From Sphingomonas lacusdianchii (lineage in GTDB: Bacteria; Pseudomonadota; Alphaproteobacteria; Sphingomonadales; Sphingomonadaceae): 64,000 nucleotides of DNA. The stretch spans positions 209,091 to 273,090 of the forward strand of contig NZ_JAKRET010000006.1 of NCBI RefSeq assembly GCF_022664395.1. Direction: 5' to 3'. Shown piece by piece: positions 17,542 through 26,148 of the stretch (position 1 is its first letter; each line of letters opens with the position of its first letter). The translations under genes and the position numbers were made by a program. The notes below the pieces were generated by a model that saw only the letters and a list, made by a program, of their open reading frames with translations, searched no databases and was not told the origin of the DNA.

Positions 17542-20034
17542 ATGACCGAATGGCGTCTCGCGTGGAAGTTCGCCCGCCGCGAACTCGATGCCCGCTTCCG
17601 CGGTCTCCGCCTGTTGCTGGTCTGCCTCATCCTCGGCGTCGGCGCGCTGGCCGCGATCGGCAGCCTCACCCAATCGATCACCGCCGAGCTATCCGCCCGT
17701 GGCCGCAGCCTGTTGGGCGGCGATCTCGAACTCTCGGTGTCGCAGCGGACCGCCAGCGATGCCGAGCGGCGGTCGATGGAAAAACTGGGCCGCGCGTCCG
17801 AAACGCTGCGCATGCAGTCGATGGGTGTCAACTTCGACGGGGAAACGGCCCCGATCGAACTGAAAGCGGTCGACCGCGTCTATCCGCTCTACGGCACGCT
17901 GACGCTGCAAACCGGCACCGCCCGCCCGCTCTTGCCCACCGAAACCTATGTCGGCCCCGCGCTGGTCGAACGGCTGAAACTGCGTGTCGGCGGTCCGGTC
18001 CGCTTCGGCACCGCGCGCTTCACCGTCGCCGGGATCATCGCCGACGAACCCGACCGGCTGAGCGAAGGTTTTACTTTAGGTGCAGTGGCTTTGGTCTCGC
18101 TGGAGGGGTTACAGCGCACCGGCCTGATCGCGCCCGGCAGCCTGTATGAAAGCAAATACCGCATCGCCAGCCGCTATGATCCGGCGCAGGCGATCAAGGC
18201 GTTTACCGACCGCTATCCGGCGCAGGGCTGGGACAGCCGCACCCGCGACCGCGCCTCGCCGGGGGCCGAACGCTTCCTGACGCGCATGGGCGAATTTCTG
18301 GTGCTGGTCGGTCTCACCGCGCTGGTCATCGCCGGCATCGGCGTCGGCAACGGCGTGTCGAGCTACCTTGCCACCCGTCGTTCGAGCATCGCCACGCTCA
18401 AGGTATTGGGCGCGACCTCCGGCCTGATCGCACGCGTCTATCTGCTTCAGATCATGGCGGTCTCGGCGATCGGTATCGCCATCGGCCTCGCGATCGGCGT
18501 CGCCGCCGTGCCGCTGATCGTCGCGGTCGCAGGCGACGTCCTGCCGGTCGCGCCACGCTTCGCGATCCAGCCCCTGCCGTTGCTACAGGCCGCCGCCTAT
18601 GGCCTGCTGATTGCGCTCGCCTTCGCCGCCCCGCCGTTGTTGGCGGCAGGCGCAGTCCCCGCCGCAGGACTGTTGCGGGGCGTCCATGACCCTCGCAAAC
18701 CACCCCGCTGGAAGGCGGCGATCTGGATGGGCGCGGCGTTCGCGGGCATCGTCGCGCTAGTCCTGACCACCAGCGAACGACCGTGGTTCGGCGCGGCCTT
18801 CCTCGCGGCCGCAACCGGACTTCTCCTTATTTTATCGATACTTGGCTGGTCGATCCGCTGGGCCGCGGCGCGGCTGCCCCGCCCCCGCCGCCCCCTGTTG
18901 CGCCTAGCGGTCAGCGCGCTGCACCGCCCCGGCGCGCGCACCGGCGCACTGGTCGTGGCGCTCGGGCTCGGCCTGACCCTGTTCGTCCTGCTGGCGACGA
19001 TCCGCACCAGCCTCGATGCCAACATCGCACGCACCGTCCCGGCCCGCGCCCCCGCCCTCTTCGCGCTCGACGTGCCCCCGGCGCAGGAATCGTCGTTCCG
19101 TGCAACTATCGTCAACTTCCAGCCCGACGCCGATATCCAGACCGTCCCCCTGATGCGCGGCACGATCACCGCCTATGGCACCACCCGCGTCGCCGACCTG
19201 AAGACGATTCCCGAAGGCGCTTGGGCGCTGCGCGGCGAACGCGGCCTGACCTTCGCCCGCACCCTGCCGCCCGGCAGCGAACTGGTCGCGGGTCGATGGT
19301 GGCCTGCGGACTATGCCGGCAAACCGCTGGTATCGGTCGACGAACGCATGGGCGAAGCGCTGAACCTGAAGCTCGGCGATCCGCTGACGATCAGCGTCGC
19401 CGGACAGGAACGCACCGCGACGATCGCCTCGTTCCGCAAGATCGAATGGGACAATATGGGCTTCAATTTCGTGATGGTATTCAGCCCCAACGCCCTGTCC
19501 GACGTTCCGCACAACCTTGCCGCTACCATCACCATGCCCCCCGGCCGCGAACGCGTCATCCTGCGTGCGCTGTCGGCGCGCTTCCCCTCGACCTCGGTCG
19601 TCGAGGTGCGCGAGGTAATTGGGCAAGTCCGCGATATCGTGTCGCAAATGGCCACTGCCATCGCGGCTGCGGCGGGCATCGCCATCCTCGCCGGCATCGC
19701 CGTGCTGATCGGGGCGATCGCCGCGGCGCGCGAGACGCGGACCTATGATTCGGTGATCCTGAAGACGCTTGGCGCCACCCGCGGCCAGATTCTGGCGGCA
19801 CAGGCGCTCGAATATCTGCTGCTCGCCGCGATCCTCGCCGCGCTGGCGGCGGCGATCGGCATCGCCGGCGGCTGGTATGTCGTGGTCGAACTGTTCGCGT
19901 TCGACTGGCTGCCCGACTATCGCGCGATCGGCCTGACGCTCGCGACCGGGGTCGGGGTTACCGTCGGCATCGGTCTGCTCGGCGCCCTGCCGATCCTGAG
20001 CGCGCGACCGGCAAGGGCATTGCGCGAACTGTAA
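17542..20034 (+). CDS. ABC transporter permease, FtsX/YbbP type
   Basis: An 830-residue membrane protein with an N-terminal membrane segment, a large periplasmic domain, two clusters of FtsX-type membrane segments (around residues 250-370 and 695-815) and further hydrophobic segments in the middle (about residues 390-500), the layout of YbbP-like permeases with duplicated FtsX domains. LKVLGATSG and LKTLGATRGQIL are the repeated coupling motifs that contact the ATPase. ATG 17542 has GGAG seven bases upstream and starts at MTEWRLAWKFARREL, the usual N-terminus of the family. It should form the membrane partner of the ATPase at 16698. The gene ends just before another palindromic repeat that separates it from the convergent helicase. 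Confidence 0.92.
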   Translation: MTEWRLAWKFARRELDARFRGLRLLLVCLILGVGALAAIGSLTQSITAELSARGRSLLGGDLELSVSQRTASDAERRSMEKLGRASETLRMQSMGVNFDGETAPIELKAVDRVYPLYGTLTLQTGTARPLLPTETYVGPALVERLKLRVGGPVRFGTARFTVAGIIADEPDRLSEGFTLGAVALVSLEGLQRTGLIAPGSLYESKYRIASRYDPAQAIKAFTDRYPAQGWDSRTRDRASPGAERFLTRMGEFLVLVGLTALVIAGIGVGNGVSSYLATRRSSIATLKVLGATSGLIARVYLLQIMAVSAIGIAIGLAIGVAAVPLIVAVAGDVLPVAPRFAIQPLPLLQAAAYGLLIALAFAAPPLLAAGAVPAAGLLRGVHDPRKPPRWKAAIWMGAAFAGIVALVLTTSERPWFGAAFLAAATGLLLILSILGWSIRWAAARLPRPRRPLLRLAVSALHRPGARTGALVVALGLGLTLFVLLATIRTSLDANIARTVPARAPALFALDVPPAQESSFRATIVNFQPDADIQTVPLMRGTITAYGTTRVADLKTIPEGAWALRGERGLTFARTLPPGSELVAGRWWPADYAGKPLVSVDERMGEALNLKLGDPLTISVAGQERTATIASFRKIEWDNMGFNFVMVFSPNALSDVPHNLAATITMPPGRERVILRALSARFPSTSVVEVREVIGQVRDIVSQMATAIAAAAGIAILAGIAVLIGAIAAARETRTYDSVILKTLGATRGQILAAQALEYLLLAAILAALAAAIGIAGGWYVVVELFAFDWLPDYRAIGLTLATGVGVTVGIGLLGALPILSARPARALREL

Positions 20035-20041
20035 AAATTCT

Positions 20042-20168
20042 CTCCGGCACGGGGAGGGGGACCGCCGCGAAGCGGTGGTGGAGGGGGGTGCGGCATACGA
20101 AACCGTATCGTTCGCGGACATCCCCGTCCACCAGCCTGTGGCTGGTCCCCCTCCCCGTGCCGGGGAGG
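20042..20168. repeat. Inverted repeat between convergent permease and helicase genes
   Basis: Outer arms of about 22 bp, CTCCGGCACGGGGAGGGGGA at the left and its complement at the right, enclose an inner GCGAAGC/GGTGGAGGGGGGTG block. The GGGGAGGGGGACC...GGTGGAGGGGGGTG segment recurs at 31723-31761, so this is a dispersed family. Its place between two converging genes fits a bidirectional transcription stop. Confidence 0.8.
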
Positions 20169-20179
20169 ATTTGGAAATG

Positions 20180-21610
20180 TTACGCCGTGGCGCGGGGAGC
20201 GCCGCCGCCGCCACGGCCACGACCGCCGCGACCACGACCGCCGCCACCCGGACGGCCGCCGCCACCGGCACCGGCTTCACGCTGCGGCGGACGGCCACCG
20301 CCCTGCCCTTCGCCGCGCTGCGACTGACCGCCGCGCGCCGGACCGCCACGACCCTGCGCCGGCTTGGCGCCATGGGCATGCGTCGCACGCGGCCGCGCCG
20401 GACCGCGCTCGCTGGGCAGACGCTCGGGCCGGTCGGGCGCATAGGGCGCACGGCTCGCCTTGATTTGCGCGCTCTGCTGCAGGAAATCGTCGGGCAGCGG
20501 CACGACCTCGACCTTCTGCTTGGTCAGCCGCTCGATCCCCTTCAGGAACGGCCGCTCATCGTCCGCGCAGAAGCTGAACGCCACGCCCGACGCACCCGCG
20601 CGCGCCGTGCGGCCGATGCGGTGGACATATTGTTCCGACACGTTGGGCAGTTCAAAGTTCACGACATGACTGACCCCCGACACGTCGATGCCGCGCGCGG
20701 CGATGTCGGTCGCGACGAGGATCGGCACGGTGCCGTCACGGAACGCCGCCAGCGCCTTTTCGCGTTGCGGCTGCGACTTGTTGCCATGGATCGCGTTCGA
20801 CGCAATGCCGTTCGCCGCCAGCAGCTTCACGACGCGGTCGGCGCCATGCTTGGTGCGGGTGAACACCAGCGCCCGGTCGATCTTGGTATTGCGGAAGAAC
20901 AGCGTGAGGAGCGCCTGCTTCTCGGTCTGCTGCACGAAGGTGACGAATTGCTCGACCCGCTCGGCGGTCGACGACACCGGCGTGACCTGCACCGTCGCGG
21001 GATCGGTCAGATACTTATCCGCCAGTTCGCGAATGTCCTTCGGCATGGTGGCCGAGAAGAACAGCGTCTGGCGCGACTTGGGCACCATCGACACGATGCG
21101 GCGCAGCGCATGGATGAAGCCGAGATCGAGCATCTGGTCGGCTTCGTCGAGCACGAGGATTTCGAGCTCGCCCAGCCCGAGGCACTTCTGGTCGATCAGG
21201 TCGAGCAACCGGCCCGGCGTCGCGACGAGGATGTCGACGCCCGACGCCACGTCGCGAATGTTGCGCGCGACCGGCACGCCGCCGAACACGGTGGCGACGG
21301 TCAGCTTGCTGTGCTTGGCATAGGCGCGGGCATTGTCGGCAATCTGGCTGACCAGTTCGCGCGTCGGCGCCAGCACCAGCATCCGGCAGCGCATCGGCCG
21401 GCGACGGACATTCGCCTTCACCAGCAGGTCGATCGAGGGCAGCACGAAGGCGGCGGTCTTGCCGGTGCCGGTCTGAGCAATGCCGAGCAGGTCGCGCCCT
21501 TCGAGCACCAGCGGGATCGCGTCGCGCTGGATCGGGGTCGGGGTTTCGTAATTCTTGGCGGCGAGCGCGTCGAGGATCGACTTCGACAGGCCAAGCGACT
21601 GGAAGGACAT
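20180..21610 (-). CDS. rhlE: DEAD-box ATP-dependent RNA helicase (RhlE-like)
   Basis: A 476-residue helicase. In order: Q motif (TPIQRDAIP), motif I AQTGTGKT, Ia PTRELVSQI, Ib TPGRLLD, II VLDEADQMLD, III FSATMP, IV-V VATDIAARGID and VI HRIGRTARAG. Residues after ~390 form a basic Arg/Gly-rich tail with RGG-like repeats that binds RNA without sequence specificity. This arrangement is typical of RhlE proteins, which act in ribosome assembly and mRNA turnover, often in the cold. ATG 21610 begins MSFQSLGLS, the usual RhlE start. It diverges from the histidine kinase across 263 bp. Confidence 0.92.
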   Translation of the reverse strand: MSFQSLGLSKSILDALAAKNYETPTPIQRDAIPLVLEGRDLLGIAQTGTGKTAAFVLPSIDLLVKANVRRRPMRCRMLVLAPTRELVSQIADNARAYAKHSKLTVATVFGGVPVARNIRDVASGVDILVATPGRLLDLIDQKCLGLGELEILVLDEADQMLDLGFIHALRRIVSMVPKSRQTLFFSATMPKDIRELADKYLTDPATVQVTPVSSTAERVEQFVTFVQQTEKQALLTLFFRNTKIDRALVFTRTKHGADRVVKLLAANGIASNAIHGNKSQPQREKALAAFRDGTVPILVATDIAARGIDVSGVSHVVNFELPNVSEQYVHRIGRTARAGASGVAFSFCADDERPFLKGIERLTKQKVEVVPLPDDFLQQSAQIKASRAPYAPDRPERLPSERGPARPRATHAHGAKPAQGRGGPARGGQSQRGEGQGGGRPPQREAGAGGGGRPGGGGRGRGGRGRGGGGAPRATA

Positions 21611-21873
21611 GGTAGTTCCTATAAACAGGTCCGGCATCCGTGCGGCGCACACGATGGGCGCACGGATGGCGGGGCAAAAATTGCGACCCGCGTGACTAGG
21701 GAAGCCGGTTGAGCATCGACGCGGAGCCGAGACCATCAAGGTCCGATCACGCTGCCTGAAAAGCGTCGCTGCACCGCAGTAGATAGGCGACGGCGGCGTC
21801 ATGGTCAAGCCATGGTCCGTTTTGCCTGTTTTCGCTATGGAATCCGACGGGTGAAGGCCGTACATGCCGGAAC

Positions 21874-22995
21874 ATGAACGATCTCGCCCCGTTCGGCGCG
21901 ACTCCCGGCAGTCCGCATCTTGCCGATCCGGTCGACAATTTGCCGCGCCGCCAGTTGCGGTTGCTCGGCGAGGCAGCCGACCGGATGCTGGCCGCCGAAG
22001 ACCCGGCGGCGATGGTCGAGGACCTGTTTGCGCTCATTTCCGACGAATTGCGACTTGACGTCTTCTTTAACTATCGGCTCGACCCCGACGGTCTGACGCT
22101 GGTCGCGCACGCCGGGCTGACCGAGGCGGAGGCCGCCGCGGGCGCGCGGCTGGCGGTAGGGCAGGCGGTTTGCGGCTTTGCGGCCAAGGAACGCCGCCCG
22201 ATCCAGGCATTCCGCGTGCAGGCATCGGACGATCCGCTGACCGGCTTCGTCCGCGATCTCGGCATCGATGCCTATGCCTGTACGCCGCTGGTGCATGGAT
22301 CGACGCTGCTCGGCACGCTCGGCTTCGGGCGGCGCTGGACCGACCGGTTCGACGCCGACGAACTCGCCTTCCTCCACACTGTCTGCCACTATGTCGCGCT
22401 CGCCAAATATCGGCTGAAGATCGAGGCGGAACTGCGCGAGGGGATCGCGACCCGCGAACGGCTGCTCGGCGAACTCAACCACCGCGTTCGCAACGCGTTG
22501 CAGACCGCGGTCGCGGTCGTCCGGCTCGGCGCGGCCGATACCGCCGACGATGCGGCGAAGGCAGCGCTGGCCGCCGCCGCCGCACGGCTGGAGGTACTCG
22601 CTACCGCCCACCGCCCGCTCTACGCCACCGATACACCCACCTCGATCGACATCGCCGCGCTGCTCGACGCCATCACCGAACGCGGCGACGGCGAACCGAT
22701 CGAGGTCACCGCGCACGGTACCGCCTGCCTGCCGATCGAACAGGCCGCCGCCGTCGCCATGCTGGTCCATGCGATGCTCGACCCCGATCCCGACGCGCTG
22801 ACGCGTGTCGCGATCGATGCCGGGGGCGAAGCGATGGAGATCGCGCTGATCGGCCCCGCCATGGGCGTGTCCAGGCCATCGATCGACGACGGCCGGCTGG
22901 TCCGGGGCCTGTCGCGCCAGTTGCGCGCGACGCTGACGCGCAACGGTACCGACCGCCTGACCCTCTCGATTCCGGAACGTGCCTATGGCCGATAA
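21874..22995 (+). CDS. GAF-domain histidine kinase of HWE/HisKA_2 type with degenerate ATPase domain
   Basis: A 373-residue soluble protein. Residues ~30-180 form a GAF sensor domain. Residues ~185-235 form the dimerisation/phosphoacceptor helix with the H box LLGELNHRVRN (His203), typical of HWE/HisKA_2 kinases. The C-terminal ~130 residues keep the expected length and the final LVRGLSRQL...LTLSIP block, but I see no HEL-TNA-KY N box and no G-box glycines; the matching place reads VAMLVHAMLDPDPD. It may therefore be a poor or dead kinase that works as a phosphotransfer or scaffold protein. It overlaps the response regulator gene by 11 bp. Confidence 0.85.
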   Translation: MNDLAPFGATPGSPHLADPVDNLPRRQLRLLGEAADRMLAAEDPAAMVEDLFALISDELRLDVFFNYRLDPDGLTLVAHAGLTEAEAAAGARLAVGQAVCGFAAKERRPIQAFRVQASDDPLTGFVRDLGIDAYACTPLVHGSTLLGTLGFGRRWTDRFDADELAFLHTVCHYVALAKYRLKIEAELREGIATRERLLGELNHRVRNALQTAVAVVRLGAADTADDAAKAALAAAAARLEVLATAHRPLYATDTPTSIDIAALLDAITERGDGEPIEVTAHGTACLPIEQAAAVAMLVHAMLDPDPDALTRVAIDAGGEAMEIALIGPAMGVSRPSIDDGRLVRGLSRQLRATLTRNGTDRLTLSIPERAYGR

Positions 22996-23401
22996 GCTGC
23001 GGATCATGCTGGTCGAGGACGAGGCGCTCGTCGCCATGCTGGTCGAGGATGCGTTGACCCTGCACGGTCATATCGTCACTGGCGTCGCCGATACGCAGGC
23101 GGGCGCGCTGGCGCTGGCCGATGCCGATCGCCCCGACCTCGCGCTGTGCGACGTGCGGCTGGCACAGGGCGATTCAGGGCGTACGGTCGCGGTGGCGCTG
23201 GCCGCACGCGGCATTCCCTGCCTGTTCCTCAGCGGCAATTGTCCGGACGTCGCCGACCATCCGCTGATCCTCGGCTGCGTCGCCAAGCCCTTCTATACCG
23301 CCGGGCTCGGCTATGCGATCGCGGCGGCGATGGCGCGGGTACAGGGCGAAGCCCCGGAGAAGATCCCGAACGAACTGCGCTTCTACGCGCCGGTCGACTG
23401 A
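22985..23401 (+). CDS. Single-domain response regulator (CheY-like receiver)
   Basis: A 138-residue receiver domain with no output domain. The acidic pair is in LVEDEAL, the phosphoacceptor Asp56 in LALCDVRLA, the switch Ser in LFLSGN and the conserved Lys in CVAKPF. ATG 22985 is used, overlapping the kinase gene by 11 bp, so the pair is translated together. Such stand-alone receivers in alphaproteobacteria relay phosphate or act through protein contact. It runs convergently into recF with a 19-bp overlap. Confidence 0.9.
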   Translation: MADKLRIMLVEDEALVAMLVEDALTLHGHIVTGVADTQAGALALADADRPDLALCDVRLAQGDSGRTVAVALAARGIPCLFLSGNCPDVADHPLILGCVAKPFYTAGLGYAIAAAMARVQGEAPEKIPNELRFYAPVD

Positions 23402-24456
23402 ACCAGTCCCTGCGCGACGTGGAACCGCGTCGCATCGGCGGGAATGTCGGCGAACAGGCCCGCTTCGGTCCCGGTCAGCCATACCTGCCCCACCCCGGCC
23501 GCCCGCGCGAACAGCGCCGCGCGCCGCGCCGGGTCGAGATGCGCCGCGACCTCGTCGAGCAACAGCACCGGCGGACGCCCGGCGCGCTCGGCGACCAGTT
23601 CGGCATGGGCCAGCACCAGTCCCAGCAGCAACGCCTTCTGCTCGCCGGTCGAACAGCGCGCCGCCGCCTGCCCCCGGTCGCGGTCGGTGACGATCAGGTC
23701 GGCGCGATGCGGTCCGTTCAGCGCCCGCCCCGCCGCCGCGTCGCGCGCGCGTCCGGCCGCCAGCTCGCGCGCGAACAGTGCGGCATCGCCATGCCACCCC
23801 TCCATCGTCAGCGCCGCGCGCGGAAAATCGGTGGACGGCGTATCGGCGATCCGCCCGTCGAGCATCGCCACGCACTCGGCCCGCGCCGCGCCCAGCGCCA
23901 CGCCATGTTCGACCATCCGTGCCTCCAGCGCCGACAGCCAATCGGGATCGGGCGCGACGTCCTCGGCCAGCAGCCGGTTGCGCTGCCGCATCGCCGCGTC
24001 ATAGCGCGTCGCCTGCGCGGCATGGCCGGGCAACAGCGCCAGCGTCATCCGGTCGAGGAACCGCCGCCGCTCGCCCGCCGGCTCGACGAACAGCCGGTCC
24101 ATCGCCGGGGTCAGCCACAGGACCGACAGCCATTCGGCCAGCACCGTCGCCGACGCGCCGGCCCCGTTGACCCGCACGATCCGCCGTTCTGGGGCATTGG
24201 CCTGCGTGCCCGTCCCCAGCCGAACGTCATCCGCAAGTTCGGCCGCGATCCCGAACCCGCCCGCCCCGCCCTCGCGCGCCATGTCCGACAGCGCGGCGCG
24301 GCGCAGCCCGCGTCCGGGCGCCAGCAGCGACACCGCCTCCAGCACATTGGTCTTTCCCGCGCCGTTCGGGCCGCTCAGCACCACAAAACCCGGTCCCGGT
24401 TCGAGTGTCGCCGCCGCATGATTGCGAAAGTCGGTCAGGGTCAGGCGGGTCAGCAT
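23383..24456 (-). CDS. recF: DNA replication and repair protein RecF
   Basis: A 357-residue SMC-like ATPase. [12 protein letters not shown] is the classic RecF N-terminus, followed by Walker [14 protein letters not shown], the GPHRADL region, the [18 protein letters not shown] signature and Walker [14 protein letters not shown]. It loads RecA at gapped DNA together with RecO and RecR. Unlike many bacteria it is not next to dnaA-dnaN here. The 3' end overlaps the convergent response regulator by 19 bp. Confidence 0.96.
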   Translation of the reverse strand: MLTRLTLTDFRNHAAATLEPGPGFVVLSGPNGAGKTNVLEAVSLLAPGRGLRRAALSDMAREGGAGGFGIAAELADDVRLGTGTQANAPERRIVRVNGAGASATVLAEWLSVLWLTPAMDRLFVEPAGERRRFLDRMTLALLPGHAAQATRYDAAMRQRNRLLAEDVAPDPDWLSALEARMVEHGVALGAARAECVAMLDGRIADTPSTDFPRAALTMEGWHGDAALFARELAAGRARDAAAGRALNGPHRADLIVTDRDRGQAAARCSTGEQKALLLGLVLAHAELVAERAGRPPVLLLDEVAAHLDPARRAALFARAAGVGQVWLTGTEAGLFADIPADATRFHVAQGLVQSTGA

Positions 24457-24581
24457 CTGCGGCCGACCGTTACCGCCCCGCCCCGCCCGACGGAACCCGT
24501 CATGACCGCGCCCATGTTATACGAACGCAACTTTCCGCGCCGCCGGGGATTGGGGTTGTCGAAATACAACAGGGATATGCC

Positions 24582-24923
24582 ATGACCCGCTTCGCTCTCG
24601 CGGCCGCTGCCGCCTTCGCCCTCACCGCCTGCGGATCGCAGACCCCGCAGCAGCAGCAGGCCGAACAGCTGCGCGATCAGGCCGATGCCGAAGCCGACGC
24701 GATCGAGGCTGCCGCCGAAAACCAGACCGCGCAGATGAAGGTCGAGGCGGAAGGGCTGCTCAATCAGGCGCAGCAGGCGCCCGGCTATGACGCCGAACGG
24801 CTGAAGGTCCGTGCCGATGCGATGCGCGACGAGGCCAAGCTGGTCGAACAGCAGGCCGAAGCCCGGGCCAAGGCGGTCCGCGACGCGGGCGAGGCCAAGG
24901 CCAGCGCAGCACTGGCGAAGTAA
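24582..24923 (+). CDS. Small Ala/Gln/Glu-rich lipoprotein, function unknown
   Basis: A 113-residue protein with a signal peptide ending FALTACGS, a lipobox, so it should be lipid-anchored in the envelope. The mature part is almost wholly charged and helical (heptad-like runs of AEQLRDQADAEADAIEAAAE type), compatible with a coiled coil. ATG 24582 has AGGGAT nine bases upstream. It diverges from recF. No domain is recognised; similar short helical lipoproteins are common in sphingomonads. Confidence 0.82.
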   Translation: MTRFALAAAAAFALTACGSQTPQQQQAEQLRDQADAEADAIEAAAENQTAQMKVEAEGLLNQAQQAPGYDAERLKVRADAMRDEAKLVEQQAEARAKAVRDAGEAKASAALAK

Positions 24924-25019
24924 GCGCGTCCCTTCTCGCCCTTTCCCTTTCCCGCTTGGAGAGGGGGAAGCGGCGCCGCCGCATAAGCGTGAGAGCGATC
25001 CGGCCGGTCGAAACCTGCT

Positions 25020-25769
25020 CTAAATACCCTGCAACCCCTGTTCGCGTAGACGCTGCTGCGCGGCGTGGTACGCTACCGGCTCGGCAATGTTCAGCCGCCG
25101 CCGTGCCGTATCGAGCGGTTCGGCCAGCAGTGCCTCATAGTCCTCGGCATGCAGCCAGCGCGCGCGGCGGCCGTGGCGATATCCTTCCCACACCGCCTTC
25201 GCGAACGCCCGCTCGCCGGTCACCCGCAACGATTTGAGCGCTGCGCCCAGCCCGATCGCCGCCCAGCCCAGTCCGCCGGTCTGCGCATAGGAAAAGGCGA
25301 CCAGACACGCCTCGCCCAGATGCTCCTCGGCCGTATAGCCGGTCAGTATGTGCCAGATATCATGAACGTCGCGCTCGCGCCGACCGAACCATGCGACCGG
25401 ATGCGGCGCGTCCTGCCAGCCCTCCCCGTCGGCATAGCTGATCTCGGCCAGCCCCTGTGCCGAGAAACCCGTGCGGTCGAGAAAGGCGCGGTAATGCGAA
25501 CCGACGCTACCCTCCGGCAGCGCATCGATCCACGCCCGGTCGGAAAAACGCCGAGTCAGTTCGACATGGTCGTAGGCGATCCGGCCACCGCCCGGTTCGG
25601 CCAGCAACCGCGCATAATTGCGATGGCTGGTATCGGCGTTCAGCGCCCGCATGATGCGGAATACCTGCACGGTATCGTTGCCATCGGCCAGCAGACGCCG
25701 CAACGCACCCCATGCCGTGCCCCAATCGCGGCGCATCGGCTGCACCGTTTCGATCCCCTGCGTCGCCAT
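25020..25769 (-). CDS. Coq4-family protein (ubiquinone biosynthesis)
   Basis: A 249-residue protein with the Coq4 metal-binding motif HDIWH (His136, Asp137, His140) followed by a conserved Glu in TAEEHLGE. Eukaryotic Coq4 organises the ubiquinone synthesis complex and acts in C1 decarboxylation/hydroxylation of the ring; alphaproteobacteria carry homologues. ATG 25769 has GGAG seven bases upstream and follows an in-frame GTG at 25772. An 18-bp inverted repeat lies 13 bp upstream of the start and suggests repressor control. Confidence 0.87.
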   Translation of the reverse strand: MATQGIETVQPMRRDWGTAWGALRRLLADGNDTVQVFRIMRALNADTSHRNYARLLAEPGGGRIAYDHVELTRRFSDRAWIDALPEGSVGSHYRAFLDRTGFSAQGLAEISYADGEGWQDAPHPVAWFGRRERDVHDIWHILTGYTAEEHLGEACLVAFSYAQTGGLGWAAIGLGAALKSLRVTGERAFAKAVWEGYRHGRRARWLHAEDYEALLAEPLDTARRRLNIAEPVAYHAAQQRLREQGLQGI

Positions 25770-25782
25770 CACCGACTCCGTT

Positions 25783-25800
25783 ACTTACATTGCTGTAAGT
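25783..25800. promoter_or_regulatory. Perfect inverted repeat upstream of the Coq4-family gene
   Basis: ACTTACATTGCTGTAAGT has perfect 7-bp arms (ACTTACA/TGTAAGT) around TTGC. Its size and place next to the start codon are typical for a TetR-type repressor site, but no such regulator gene is in the window. Confidence 0.5.
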
Positions 25801-25827
25801 ATGCCGAAGCAGGTTCGACGTCAAGCG

Positions 25828-26064
25828 TCAGCCTGCGTCGCGCTTCGCCCGTGGCCGATTGCTGGCAATCTGTGCGTCGCCGCCCTCGCACGACGCGCTG
25901 ATGACCGGATAGGACAGGTCCGTGTTGCGGGCGAGCATCGTCGGCACCGCCGCCTGGCATTCCGCCACGCTCGCATAGCTGACCGGGACGGTACGTTCGC
26001 GACTGCATGCAGCGCCGTCGTCACCGCAACCGAGGATCGCCATTACATAGACCAGTGGTGCCAT
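25828..26064 (-). CDS. Small predicted secreted cysteine-containing protein
   Basis: A 78-residue protein starting MAPLVYVMAILGCGDDGAAC. The hydrophobic start followed by several cysteines suggests export or a short membrane anchor, but the signal is weak. ATG 26064 has GGAG eight bases upstream. The C-terminus is basic (RPRAKRDAG). It lies between the Coq4-family gene and the divergent ABC exporter. No family recognised. Confidence 0.6.
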   Translation of the reverse strand: MAPLVYVMAILGCGDDGAACSRERTVPVSYASVAECQAAVPTMLARNTDLSYPVISASCEGGDAQIASNRPRAKRDAG

Positions 26065-26148
26065 CGATCGTCTCCTACCGTGCGATTCAATACATTCGGC
26101 AGCGGCTTGTTCCGACGAAGCGTTGCGCGGGCGCGCCCGGTTCCCCAA

